64,000 nt of DNA, from assembly GCF_028583425.1 (NCBI RefSeq), contig NC_072790.1, forward strand, positions 62,458,052 to 62,522,051. The letters run 5' to 3'. The notes under the pieces were generated by a model. It saw only the letters and a list, made by a program, of their open reading frames with translations, did not search any database and was not told where the DNA came from. The translations under genes and the position numbers were made by a program. How positions within the stretch are numbered: position 1 is the stretch's first letter; the number at the start of each line of letters is the position of its first letter. This stretch comes from Eublepharis macularius. Its lineage: Eukaryota > Chordata > Lepidosauria > Squamata > Eublepharidae. Shown piece after piece: positions 1-12,480 of this stretch.

Positions 1-31
<31 letters not shown>
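1..31. repeat. (TC)n microsatellite at the window edge
   Basis: Uninterrupted TC dinucleotides open the window and give way to a T-rich run. The true left end is outside the window. Confidence 0.95.
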
Positions 32-33
<2 letters not shown>

Positions 34-408
34 TTTTTTTTTACTTTTAACCACACCTATCAGGGGCGTCCCCCTGAAAATCCGGAGTCTGTTACAAAGA
101 CCCAGGGGGGAACACCACAGCTCCACTCTAGGAGGCTAACCATTTGGATTTACATCCCCCACCTTTTCCCAAGCGCTTTTTTTCCGCCCTTTTTCCGTTT
201 GCCCCGGGGCACTCACCATTTTGCTTCGCTCTAAGAGCAATGCGTTAGCCGTTGGCTGTCTCTAGAGGGCTCTCACAGCGCCCCAGCCTGCCGCTTTACG
301 GGCTAGCTGAAAAGGCCAGAGAAATCCCCAAAATGGGAAGGTGCGCACGTATTCTCAGGTCTTCAGCTGAGTCCTTACTCTGCAGCCAAGGCTAGAATGC
401 GCTGGAGA

Positions 409-426
409 GTCCCATCTGGGGTGCCA
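409..426 (-). other. primer-binding-site-like sequence
   Basis: The minus strand reads TGGCACCCCAGATGGGA, which has the TGG...CCC...GGGA shape of a retroviral tRNA primer site. It sits just past the putative LTR at 436-873. The gap of about nine bases is longer than usual, which lowers confidence. Confidence 0.3.
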
Positions 427-435
427 GAAATCTGT

Positions 436-873
436 TGCACAAAAGTGCCTTCCCCCTTGCTCCTTCCTATTCGCCGAGCAAAAGGGAGATGAGACAGACA
501 AGGGCTGATGTAAAGAACAACGTATATTTGCAAATAGGGTACAGGCTACAAGTGAGCTCAGAGTGTACCAGAGAACAAAGGAGCACATACTACTTTTAAG
601 GGCTCATGACATCACCCCGGAGAAACGAAAGCCACATCCAAAATAAGGCACCTGATCTCTCTACACCTATGGATAAGCTATTCTCCATTTCTCACTCTCG
701 CAACAGCTTTATTACCCTCCTTGTCTCCATGGTAGTTACTCGTTACTTTCACACACACTCCCTTCCTCCAAAAGGAGGGAGGGGAAACTTATAATTCTCC
801 CTTTGTCTCTGCCTCAGCATCCCAAGAATGTTTAGTTATCTGTCCAAGGCCAGACCTTCCCGTCCCATGTGCA
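436..873 (-). mobile_element. possible retroviral-type LTR (minus strand)
   Basis: Read on the minus strand, this segment is bounded by TGCACA and TGTGCA, a short perfect inverted repeat of the TG...CA kind that ends LTRs. Inside it there is a TATAAG-like box near 790 and an AATAAA signal near 712, in the order expected for U3, R and U5. About nine bases past the end lies a tRNA primer-site-like stretch (409-426). No gag, pol or env reading frame is visible in the remaining 400 bases, so only the LTR and leader of a broken element would be present. The boundaries are an inference from short motifs. Confidence 0.4.
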
Positions 874-1007
874 ACCCGGGAGAAAGGGGGGGGGCGGCCA
901 AAAGACAGAGACCAGTCACCTAAAACACAAACAATCCATCCCAAGCCGCCTACTAGCGCAATATCACAGCTATATGATTAATATAAATTTGCTAATCCCA
1001 CACAGGG

Positions 1008-4000
1008 GGCTTATATTTTCACCACTTCCTTATTCAAAGCCATGTCTAATACAGGGAGCTTGGAGAGAGGCCACATTCGAGGACTTAGGTCCAGAACCAG
1101 AGACTGGATCAGCAACAGCTCATGTCCTCTTGTAGGGGACAGTCTCTGGAGTTCAAGGGTGTGTGATTTGGAGTGATCCAAAGATTATTTGGGGTTTCAG
1201 AGGGCTTATATTTTCACCACTTCCTTATTCAAAGCCATGTCTAATACAGGGAGCTTGGAGGGAGGCCACATTCGAGGCCTTAGGTCCAGAACCAGAGACT
1301 GGATCAGCACCAGCATATGTCCTATTGTAGGGGACAGTCTCTGGAGTTCAGGGGTGTGTGATTTGGGGTGATCCAAAGATTGTTTGGGGTTTCAGAGGGC
1401 TTATATTTTCACCACTTCCTTATTCAAAGCCATGTCTAATACAGGGTGCTTAGAGACAGCACATTCGAGGCCTTAGGTCCAGAACCAGAGACTGGATCAG
1501 CACCAGCATATGTCCTCTTGTAGGGGACAGTCTCTGGAGTTCAAGGGTGTGTGATTTGGAGTGATCCAAAGATTATTTGGGGTTTCAGAGGGCTTATATT
1601 TTCACCACTTCCTTATTCAAAGCCATGTCTAATACAGGGAGCTTGGAGGGAGGCCACATTCGAGGCCTTAGGTCCAGAACCAGAGACTGGATCAGCACCA
1701 GCATATGTCCTCTTGTAGGGGACAGTCTCTGGAGTTCAGGGGTGTGTGATTTGGGGTGATCCAAAGATTGTTTGGGGTTTCAGAGGGCTTATATTTTCAC
1801 CACTTCCTTATTCAAAGCCATGTCTAATACAGGGTGCTGGGAGGGAGGCCACATTCGAGGACTTAGGTCCAGAACCAGAGACTGGATCAGCACCAGCACT
1901 TGCCCTCTTGTAGGGGACAGTCTCTGGAGTTCAGGGGTGTGTGATTTGGGGTGATCCAAAGATGGTTTGGGGTTTCCAAGGGCACATATTTTCACCACTT
2001 CCTTATTCAAAGCCATGTCTAATAAAGGGAGCTTGGAGAGAGGCCACATTCGAGGCCTTAGGTCCAGAACCAGAGACTGGATCAGCACCAGCAAATGTCC
2101 TCTTGTAGGGGACAGTCTCTGGAGTTCAGGGGTGTGTGATTTCGGGTGATCCAAAGATGATTTCGGGTTGCAGGGGACTTATATTTTCACCACTTCCTTA
2201 TTCAAAGCCATGTCTAATACAGGGTGCTTGGAGGGAGGCCACATTCGAGGACTTAGGTCCAGAACCAGGGACTGGATCAGCACCAGCACATGTCCTCTTG
2301 TAGGGGACAGTCGCTGGAGTTCAGGGGTGTGTGATTTCGGGTGATCCAAAGATGATTTCGGGTTGCAAGGGACTTATATTTTCACCACTTCCTTATTCAA
2401 AGCCATGTCTAATACAGGGTGCTTGGAGGGAGGCCACATTCGAGGACTTAGGTCCAGAACCAGGGACTGGATCAGCACCAGCACATGTCCTCTTGTAGGG
2501 GACAGTCGCTGGAGTTCAGGGGTGTGTGATTTCGGGTGATCCAAAGATGATTTTGGGTTGCAGGGGACTTATATTTTCACCACTTCCTTATTCAAAGCCA
2601 TGTCTAATACAGGGTGCTTGGAGACAAGCCACATTCGAGGCCTTAGGTCCAGAACCAGAGACTGGATCAGCAACAGCACATTACCTCCTGTAGGGGACAG
2701 TCTCTGGAGTTCAAGGGTGTGTGATTTGGGGTGATCCAAAGATTGTTTGGGGTTTCAGAGGGATTATATTTTCACCACTACCTTATTCAAAGCCATGTCT
2801 AATACAGGGTGCTTGGAGGGAGGCCACATTCGAGGACTTAGGTCCAGAACCAGGGACTGGATCAGCACCAGCACATGCCCTCTTGTAGGGGACAGTCTCT
2901 GGAGTTCAGAGGTGTGTGATTTGGGGTGATCCAAAGATTGTTTGGGGTTTCAGAGGGCTTATATTTTCACCACTTCCTTATTCAAAGCCATGTCTAATAC
3001 AGGGTGCTTGGAGGGAGGCCACATTCGAGGACTTAGGTCCAGAACCAGGGACTGGATCAGCACCAGCACATGCCCTCTTGTAGGGGACAGTCTCTGGAGT
3101 TCAGAGGTGTGTGATTTGGGGTGATCCAAAGATTGTTTGGGGTTTCAGAGGGCTTATATTTTCACCACTTCCTTATTCAAAGCCATGTCTAATACAGGGT
3201 GCTTAGAGACAGCACATTCGAGGCCTTAGGTCCAGAACCAGAGACTGGATCAGCACCAGCAAATGTCCTCTTGTAGGGGACAGTCGCTGGAGTTCTGGGG
3301 TGTGTGATTTGGGGTGATCCAAAGATTGTTTGGGGTTTCCAAGGGCTCATATTTTCACCACTTCCTTATTCAAAGCCATGTCTAATACAGGGTGCTTGGA
3401 GGGAGGCCACATTCGAGGCCTTAGGTCCAGAACCAGAGACTGGATCAGCACCAGCAAATGTCCTCTTGTAGGGGACAATCTCTGGAGTTCAGGGGTGTGT
3501 GATTTCGTGTGATCCAAAGATGATTTCGGGTTGCAGGGGACTTATATTTTCACCACTTCCTTATTCAAAGCCATGTCTAATACAGGGTGCTTGGAGGGAG
3601 GCCACATTCGAGGACTTAGGTCCAGAACCAGGGACTGGATCAGCACCAGCACATGTCCTCTTGTAGGGGACAGTCGCTGGAGTTCAGGGGTGTGTGATTT
3701 CGGGTGATCCAAAGATGATTTCGGGTTGCAAGGGACTTATATTTTCACCACTTCCTTATTCAAAGCCATGTCTAATACAGGGTGCTTAGAGACAGCACAT
3801 TCGAGGCCTTAGGTCCAGAACCAGAGACTGGATCAGCACCAGCAAATGTCCTCTTGTAGGGGACAGTCTTTGGAGTTCAGGGGTGTGTGATTTGGGGTGA
3901 TCCAAAGATTGTTTGGCGTTTCAGAGGGCTTATATTTTCACCACTTCCTTATTCAAAGCCATGTCTAATACAGGGTGCTTGGAGGGAGGCCACATTCGAG

Positions 4001-5855
4001 GACTTAGGTCCAGAACCAGAGACTGGATCAGCACCAGCACTTGCCCTCTTGTAGGGGACAGTCTCTGGAGTTCAGGGGTGTGTGATTTGGGGTGATCCAA
4101 AGATTGTTTGGGGTTTCCAAGGGCTCATATTTTCACCACTTCCTTATTCAAAGCCATGTCTAATAAAGGGAGCTTGGAGAGAGGCCACATTCGAGGCCTT
4201 AGGTCCAGAACCAGAGACTGGATCAGCACCAGCAAATGTCCTCTTGTAGGGGACAGTCTCTGGAGTTCAGGGGTGTGTGATTTCGGGTGATCCAAAGATG
4301 ATTTCGGGTTGCAGGGGACTTATATTTTCACCACTTCCTTATTCAAAGCCATGTCTAATACATCGTGCTTGGAGGGAGGCCACATTCGAGGACTTAGGTC
4401 CAGAACCAGAGACTGGATCAGCACCAGCACATGTCCTCTTGTAGGGGACAGTCGCTGGAGTTCAGGGGTGTGTGATTTGGGGTGATCCAAAGATTGTTTG
4501 GGGTTTCAGAGGGCTTATATTTTCACCACTTCCTTATTCAAAGCCATGTCTAATACAGGGTGCTTGGAGGGAGGCCACATTCGAGGCCTTAGGTCCAGAA
4601 CCAGAGACTGGATCAGCACTAGCACATGCCCTCTTGTAGGGGACAGTCTCTGGAGTTCAGGGGTGTGTGATTTGGGGTGATCCAAAGATTGTTTGGGGTT
4701 TCAGAGGGCTTATATTTTCACTACTTCCTTATTCAAAGCCATGTCTAATACAGGGTGCTTGGAGGGAGGCCACATTCGAGGCCTTAGGTCCAGAACCAGA
4801 GACTGGATCAGCACTAGCACATGTCCTCTTGTAGGGGACAGTCTCTGGAGTTCAGGGGTGTGTGATTTGGGGTGATCCAAAGATTGTTTGGGGTTTCAGA
4901 GGGCTTATATTTTCACCACTTCCTTATTCAAAGCCATGTCTAATACAGGGTGCTTAGAGACAGCACATTCGAGGCCTTAGGTCCAGAACCAGAGACTGGA
5001 TCAGCACCAGCACATGTCCTCTTGTATGGGACAGTCTCTGGAGTTCAGAGGTGTGTGATTTGGGGTGATCCAAAGAATATTTCGGGTTTCAGAGTGATTA
5101 TATTTTCACCACTTCCTTATTCAAAGCCATGTCTAATACAGGGTGCTTAGAGACAGCACATTCGAGGCCTTAGGTCCAGAACCAGAGACTGGATCAGCAC
5201 CAGCACATGTCCTCTTGTAGGGGACAGTCTCTGGAGTTCAGGGGTGTGTGATTTGGAGTGATCCAAAGATTATTTTGGGTTGCAGAGGGCTTATATTTTC
5301 ACCATTTCCTTATTCAAAGCCATGTCTAATACAGGGTGCTTGGAGGGAGGTCACATTCGAGGACTTAGGTCCAGAACCAGAGACTTGATCAGCACCAGCA
5401 CATGTCCTCTTGTAGGGGGCAGTCTCTGGAGTTCAGGGGTGTGTGATTTGGTGTGATCCAAAGATTGTTTGGGGTTTCAGAGGGCTTATTTATCCACCAC
5501 TTCCTTATTCAAAGCCATGTCTAATACAGGGTGCTTGGAGACAAGCCACATTTAAGGCGTTAGGTCCAGAACCAGAGACTGGATCAGCACCAGCACATGT
5601 CCTCTTGTAGGGGACAGTCTCTGGAGTTCAGGGGTGTGTGATTTGGGGTGATCCAAAGATTTTTTTGGCTTTCAGAGGGCTTATAGTTCCCTACTTCCTT
5701 ATTCACAGCAATGCCTAAAACAATTTTTTTCCAGGCAGGCCACATAGGAGGCCTTAGGTCCAGAACCAGAGACTGGATCAGCAACAACACATGTCCTCTT
5801 GTAGGGGACAATCTCTCGAGTTCAGATCTATGTGATTTGGGGTGTTCCAAAGTAT
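1008..5855. repeat. tandem satellite, ~195-bp unit, about 25 copies
   Basis: The anchor TTATATTTTCACC recurs from 1011 to about 5682 at spacings of 193 to 195 bases (e.g. 1594, 1789, 1984, 2179). That gives about 25 head-to-tail units. Most units differ at few positions. The last one or two (5640-5855) are clearly decayed, as expected where unequal exchange no longer homogenises an array. A -2 variant with GCTTAGAGACAGCACATTC occurs near 1446, 3200, 3785, 4955 and 5145. Each unit carries CCAGAGACTG and its exact reverse complement CAGTCTCTGG about 40 bases apart. A 60-codon plus-strand frame appears in many units, but the stop recurs in every unit and there is no sign of a gene. Confidence 0.95.
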
Positions 5856-6754
5856 TTTTCTGCTGCAGCTGCCGCCCCTTTCCTCTTATTGTAATGTTCT
5901 GGGGGAATCCTATTTTGAAGCTGTTTACTCAAGATCTGGGTTTTGTAGGATGACCCAGTATAGGTCCCCTTAGAGTGCTGAGTCTTTTGGAGTTATAGCT
6001 TTTCAGTTTTCCCACAATATTTTTCTTTGGCCTTGCGAATAACGAATAAGGTATAAGGAACTGCAAATAAGGAACTGGTAACTGGGAACCAACTTCAGCT
6101 TCGTCCTTGGAGAGTGGTTTGTGACTTCCTTATACACTGCCACCCACCCACTTCCCTTACAGGTTCAAGGCTTACAGGCAGTTAAGGGCCACCTATATAA
6201 CCTCTATTTATCAGGCAGCAAGCCCTGATCCAAAACCATACTTGGTCCCCCCTCTCCTTTTCCTAGAGATTCCATCAGACAAACATCCCCTTCCCCATAT
6301 TTCCTTCTACCCACTCAGCTACTGTCCAGGGCTATTGGGGAAATAGAATTCAGAATTTTACTTTCCGTAATATGCTGCCACCATTTATCTAAACTCAACC
6401 CATTTGTCGTTACCACAGAGCTTGAATTTTTTGTGTGTGCTTTATTTCCTCTCAGCCAACAACTTCACACCAGCCAGGGTTAAAACAGAACGAAGAACCA
6501 CTTTTACTGATAACACAACATAGGAGTGAATGATTCAAAAACTCATAGGTATATTGTGGTTAAACAGGAAAAGATTACTATGTAACAGAAGAGAAGTTAA
6601 CAGCCAACTGTATTTCTGCTGCTTTCCTTAGCAGCTTCCAAAACCACCTTCTTCAGTAACTGCCTTAACGGCTTTTCCAACTGTCACTAGCCCAGCATTC
6701 TGCCAGCTGTCATTGGCTGTTTCCCAGAAGTGGAGCTGGAGTTACTTTTGTCCA
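5856..6754. other. unassigned sequence between satellite and LINE
   Basis: I see no coding region, RNA gene or recognisable repeat in this stretch. Confidence 0.5.
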
Positions 6755-7620
6755 TCACAGCGGTCTTGTTTGGGGGCTGGAGATTCGGCCTAAACTATGG
6801 TCTGACCATTATCTATTGAAGGCAAGGGTGAATATGACACCAACATCCTAAAAAAACAGGGGTCCAATTAAAATGGTCTGAACATTAAGGGTTATGGATC
6901 CTTCTGGATTCCATAATGCTCTGGGGAGTTTAGGATTCCAAACACAAGTTCTGTTGAGATTGTTGTGGGAACTTGGAACATAAATCTCCTCAAAGTTTTT
7001 AACAAAATTGTTCCCTGTTGACCTCTCGTTCCCTTGGGATGGAAGCCAGCCCCGTGGTTTACTACAGAATTGGGTGACCTAAAGAGGGCCAGAAGATATC
7101 TGGTGGAAAACTAGAACTGAATGCAACATATTATGCTATTGAGCACACTGGAAAACCTATGAAACAGCAGTGACAGTGGCGAAGAAATGTTACTTCTCTG
7201 CAACCAATGCATCAGTTCATGATGACCCTCCCAGTTATTTGAGATATGTCGACATCTGCTGATTCCTAAATCTCAATTTTTATTTTCTCAGGAACAAGCA
7301 ACTAGTGACACTTTGCAAGGTTTTTTGGTTCATAAAGTAACACTCTGATCTGGATGTAATATAGGCCAAGCAGAAGAAATGCTTATGTTGTTTGATCTGT
7401 TTATGGACCATTTTGACCCAGTTACAGATATTGGCAGGATCCTAGGATCTGTGAAGGCCCAGATCCTTTCCCATCCTCGCTGCTATACCAATGTAAGGAC
7501 CACATTAATGATCCTTGATGACTATCATAAATCAGTTGTTAACTCAAAGCACCTTCCTCTGACTCTCAAAAAGGTGCTTATCCATCTGCTACTTAAAAAA
7601 ATCATCCCTACATGAAAATG
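6755..7620 (+). mobile_element. LINE fragment (CR1/L2-type), same family as 49600-52170
   Basis: The sequence runs parallel to 49640-50660, matching phrases such as the GGATCCTTCTG stretch and the AAAGAGG(A/G)C stretch. It covers the end of the endonuclease region and the linker before reverse transcriptase. The closing frame (about 7540-7612) resembles the LPLTLKKVLIHLLLKK block that precedes RT in CR1/L2 elements. Frameshifts and stops make it a dead 5'-truncated copy. Confidence 0.65.
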
Positions 7621-10260
7621 ATTACATCATGCCATTAATCATGGTAATAATGAAATAGTTTGAACTGTTCTCCAAATGTAAAAAGCATGTAGGCATTTAC
7701 AGACAACCGGATTATAAACACCTGTAGGAGAACAGGTATTTCCAAAAATTCATATTTATTGGACATGTTGTCAACATAGATAGACTTTATGCAAAGTTTA
7801 AATAAAGCAGAGCTCACAAAATACTAAAAAACAAAAAAGAACTGTGAATGCAGACTTCTCTCTCCAGATTTAAAACTGTGTCATGTTACCATAATTCTTT
7901 ACAATAAAACTAGCTGAAAAAAATTCACCCAAGTTTCTGTTTTTTTGTCATACTTGCTTATATTCAGAAATGAAAACCTTCCATTTCCATGTGTGAATCA
8001 AATTGGTAACCCCTGAATTTTACTGAACAAGTAAAATTGGCCACATAACCTATTTGGGTGAGGGAGGAGGAGGAGGAACTATGTGCCAACACTGCAGAAG
8101 AAAAAATACTGTGTTTTATCTGAAGCTTCTAGGTGACTTCAAACTCAGAGCAAAAGGTTATAAAAGAATCTGAGAAGAAAAAAGTATTTGATGTCTTTGG
8201 TATCCTGTAGCTAATTTCTCACTGCAACTTACAACATCCATTCCTTTTTTTGATGAACATTATACAAGCATACATATATACATATACATATGTATATACA
8301 TGTATATATGGATATGTACATGCATGTATATGTACATGCATATATATGTAAATGCACATGCATTTCTGGCTTGCAAATCCCTCTCCATAAACTTGGGTGT
8401 TTAAAGGCTAGTCACAGCTATAGCAGGTGTGATTTACATTTCCCCTGGCTGAAGCTAGCATTGAAAATTTTTGGTCTTGGCTCCAACTGAAACTGGGTAA
8501 GAGGAAATGTTTTAATTTTTAAGATATAACTGGATAAAGCATTGGTTTGTTTTAAATTGTCTTAAACAGATTTCTTTGCAATTTGGTAATGCCTATTTGG
8601 AGCCAAAGTGGCGCTGTAGAAGGCAAAGATGAGCAAATTACTGCTTCTTGAAAAGCCATTTCTTCCATTTCCCCAGTCCTCCTTCCTGTCATACATCACT
8701 GGTAGGCAGCTGGAGCTGGTACAGAAGCCAAGGTCACTGTGAGAAAGTGGGATGCTAACAGCCACTTGTCCTCTTGCCTGAGAAAAGCCTATGTATTTCC
8801 ACTCTTCCCTGATTTCTGGATGAGGCTTATTTGCTAGAAAAAGTGACAACCAGTAATTGATAACATGCAGCTTCAAGACAGTGGCTCGGATCCATGCTAG
8901 CATTTCTGTGGGTACAAGCCTTTTGGTCCATGAAGTGTGATTTTCCAAAATACCCTCCAAAATCCAGTTCTGAGGGGACAGGGGCTTCTTGGCCTCTCAC
9001 AGAAGCCAGGTATGTCCCCACCCCCACATGGTTCCTGAGGTATAGGGACCTGAAGGAACAGTATTGGGAGAGGCATTTGCCACAAGACTGCGGAGGGGAG
9101 AAAGTCATGGTTTGTAGGCAGAAATTCTTGTGCCCATGGAAACACTAGTCTGGATCCAAGGCAGTGTGTACTGGATCATGCATACATATCAATCAGACTA
9201 TGTGAATTCAAGAATGACATTCCTCTGGCTTCTGTGGGGCCAAAACATGGGATATAAATTAAACAAAATAATACAGCAAGAACTTCCAGTTAACAATAAC
9301 TGCATCTTACATGACACAGTATTGACCAAGTGTTGTGATTTGGAGGGGGGGTGACATTTGGGAAGGGATTTTTTTTCCTTTGAAGAAAATGGCTTAGCAC
9401 TTGGCTGCCATACAACCAGCTGCCATTCAGGAGTATTGCAAAGTAGCTTTATAGTGGCCCAATTTCACTGGAGGCTGGAACTCAGCTTTTCAAGAGCTGA
9501 ATGGAAAGCAATTGGATATATTTGCTGTCCAACTGCAAATGACTCTTATTCTTAGCCTGGAACTCATCCCTGCTGTCACTCATATTATGAGGTTCCTTTC
9601 TGGAAGATTTGCATTAGGTCTTTCTCCCCCTCCTCACACAGTGCTGTTGTTTTCTGGCACATTGACTCTTAAAGGAATGAGGTGTATTTTTGTAGCATGA
9701 CCTGATAGCGGTGAGCCTATGACACTATCCTATTATCAGCATTCCGAGTACTCAGAAATAAACCTGCTGCTGAGTCAAATCCTGAAGGGGTGATTTATTA
9801 AATTATAGGACAGCAAGACAGAATAAAATCGGAGATACCAAATCAGAGCAGTATAAATACCATGATTTTCTGCAGGCATTGCCATAAAAAGGCCTCGAAG
9901 AATAAGCTACAATAAAGTTGCATTTTTAAAAGTGAACAATGCCCTACTTTAAGAGATTGTACAATGATTTTAAATCTATACTAAATCTAATGATACATTA
10001 AATGTAACATAATATTATAAAGTTCTGAAGACACAGTTGTACTGCTACATCTAGGGGTGCCCCTAATTGTCAACAGGGATATACCGTTGTTATTTCTTCA
10101 GGATGAACCATGCCCATTACATAAATATGCAAATAATGAATTGTGTTGTCAGTAAACATTTGGGAAGCTTACAGCCACTTAGGTTAATATTTTTGACCAA
10201 TCTTATTAAATGCTGTAATCTTTACCTTTTTTAAAAAAAAATCCCAATTTTCTATTTTAT
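7621..10260. other. gene-poor flank, nothing recognised apart from an AT-rich simple repeat
   Basis: Several 60 to 130 codon frames lie here on both strands (for example 8562-8960 minus). They overlap one another and show no known domain or codon pattern, so I do not call genes. Confidence 0.5.
8262..8364. repeat. imperfect alternating purine-pyrimidine tract (AC/AT/GT)
   Basis: Runs of CATATA, TGTATA and TACATG alternate for about 100 bases. This is a degenerate microsatellite able to form cruciform or Z-type structures. Confidence 0.8.
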
Positions 10261-11092
10261 AGCTTATAATATACAAGAGCAGGGCAAAACTCAGGGAGAC
10301 AACCCGGTTAGTAGGAGCAAACAGAAACAAAGCCGGGAATGTAACAATATGTATCTCTATTCTATTAAAGTGCATTTAAGTGCAAATAGCAAAAGTGTTA
10401 TAAACAGTGTACATAAAGCAATAAATATATCAATCACAATACGTCAATGTCCATATATACATTCCACAATGGGAGATCCCAGGAAGGGGAGGTGGACAAT
10501 TAACAATTATGTCATTAATTACCATCTGAATTTAACTGGTTTCCTCCCCCTTTGTGTTTATGTCCGTCGTAATTTTTGATTGTGTATTGGATCCGGGAGT
10601 GTGTTGGACCGGGAGTTACTACTTGTAAGTAAATTGATGTACTTTTATGACTTGTAAGTATACTTATGAAATCTCATGGTATGGCAGCAAGGGAGTGAGA
10701 GTATCTGTATCATGTGTATTGTTAATTTATTCATAGTCCAGAAGATATATGCCCATGAAGTAGTGTCTTTTTGCCACGAAACGGGATTGGAAACATCAGT
10801 GCACACATTGGACCGTCGGCATTAATGGTTTCATCATGCATGGATTATGACTTTTAATTATTTATGAACTCTCCTGGAAATTTGTTTCCAACTGGAACTC
10901 TACCTCCCCTTCCTGGGATCTCCCATTGTGGAATGTATATATGGACATTGACGGATTGTGATTGATATATTTATTGCTTTATGTACACTGTTTATAACAC
11001 TTTTGCTATTTGCACTTAAATGCACTTTAATAGAATAGAGATACATATTGTTATATTCCCGGCTTTGTTTCTGTTTTATAATATACAAGAAG
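10261..11092. mobile_element. fold-back element with target-site duplication, Penelope-like candidate
   Basis: A ~180-base arm (about 10313-10495) is repeated in inverted orientation at about 10904-11072, for example AATAGAGATACATATTGTTA against its complement. The direct repeat TTATAATATACAAGA sits immediately right of the arm (about 11076) and again at about 10264, about 45 bases outside the left arm. It looks like a ~15-base target duplication. Between the arms lies ATGAAG, a short arm, GCCACGAAACGGG (10755-10786), which resembles a decayed hammerhead core as found in Penelope-like pLTRs. No reverse transcriptase frame is present. Class assignment is inference; the inverted repeat itself is plain. 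Confidence 0.6.
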
Positions 11093-12480
11093 CAAGTATC
11101 TCTCCTCCATTGCTTTTGCTGCTTTTCTTTGTTTTAAAAAAGCAAGGAACTCTTTTCTCTGTATGTAATGCTCCTAAGAAGAAATATAAGGCACAAGGCA
11201 GCACGCTATGCCGCTGGCAGTCCCCATATGTACAGCCTTGTGTCAAAATGAGATGGATTAAATGCCTCCAGAGAGGACCTAAATTTCTTTATAGCAAAAG
11301 CAAAACACTAGAGTGCCATCTGTTGTGGAAAGATTCAAAGGGGCCGGAAATGACCCTCAACAACTTGAACTGCTCAGCTTCTACAAATGTGTCAGTTTCT
11401 CTGCCATTTCTTTCTCCTTGCATAAGCCATTTGGAGGGGGATGGGGGTGGGCCCCCCTGCTTCTTCATCTATAGTTCAAAAGAATTCGGTTAGTAAATAA
11501 ATGCTTAGAATTGTAATAATTCCAAAAAAGGAGCCAAGTCTGTTGCAGCAAAATGCTTGCACTGGTCAATATAACACTGGTCAACAGTTTGACATAGTGG
11601 TTAGACCTGAGATTCAACCCCTCCCCCCTTATGCCTTTAATCCTCCTGTACAGTCTTACCCCCCAGTCACTCAGCCTAACCTACCTTGCACAGCTGTTGT
11701 GGGAAGCCCATGTACCTACTCTCTTTCCTTGAAGGAAGGGTGGAATCAAATTGTGATTGTAAACCAGCTTCATCAAACAGTCTCACGGAACAAACTTTAA
11801 TGTGCACTTTAAGACACGTAGAATTGTATTAAAATCCGCGCAAGAACATCCCTGGGACGGCAGAACTCGTTTGTTTCTGGCGGATCCTGACAGGAACAGA
11901 CTTCGCCTAACTGAACCAGACGACTGATCTTGGCCACTTCTGCCTATTTTAAGAGGCATCTCCTCCTCCTCGCAGATTAATTCCCAAATTTTCTAGCTCT
12001 TGCTCGCTACTCTAAACTCCAGCTTAAACCCGGAACGTTTTTGCAAAACAAGTCTGGCTCACTGAACTGTGGGCATTTCCCCCTCAAAAACAGAATGAAA
12101 ATAACCCGCAGCAACAACAAATACACACAGTGACAACGTATTTATTAATTCAACCTATTAACTAATTCAAGGAGTATTCAATCCACTCAGAAATAAAGAC
12201 TGCCCAGAGCTGTTCGTTTTTACCGCTATGCGGCGCTTCTTTCACGGGCTAATTTTGAACCGGTTCGATCCAATTCTCCCTTCTTGGAAGGCGGATTCCG
12301 AGAGGCTCTTGAGAAAATGTTCAGAATAAATAAAATGCGGGGGACAGTCTCACTCGCCTCGGGGAGAACCCCATTTGACACCAGGCAATTTTTCTCCAAC
12401 TGCACTGGAAAGCCGCGGTGCCCCCTCCAGTAATCAGTAAACCACTCTATGGTTTTTTCCCCGCAGAGAGCGACCAAAGG
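11093..12480. other. upstream flank of MCPH1, no gene recognised
   Basis: Frames at 11020-11493 and 11501-11800 start in or near the fold-back arm and match nothing I know. From about 12220 the sequence becomes CpG-rich and leads into the MCPH1 promoter. Confidence 0.5.

Noticed and set aside
1189-4875. Repeated 60-codon plus-strand frames in the satellite (MGFQRAYIFTTSLFKAMSNT-type)
   Set aside because: They recur because the DNA unit recurs; each has its own stop, there is no splice or promoter context, and the same text appears with frame-breaking variants.
8562-9148. Overlapping 80-130 codon frames on both strands
   Set aside because: No domain, no splice context and mutual overlap; best explained as chance frames in slightly GC-richer DNA.
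10755-10786. A functional hammerhead ribozyme
   Set aside because: The CGAAAC side is good but the CUGAUGA box is imperfect, so I claim only resemblance to a decayed core.
11020-11800. 157- and 99-codon plus-strand frames upstream of MCPH1
   Set aside because: The first begins inside the fold-back arm; neither has a recognisable product or splice partner.
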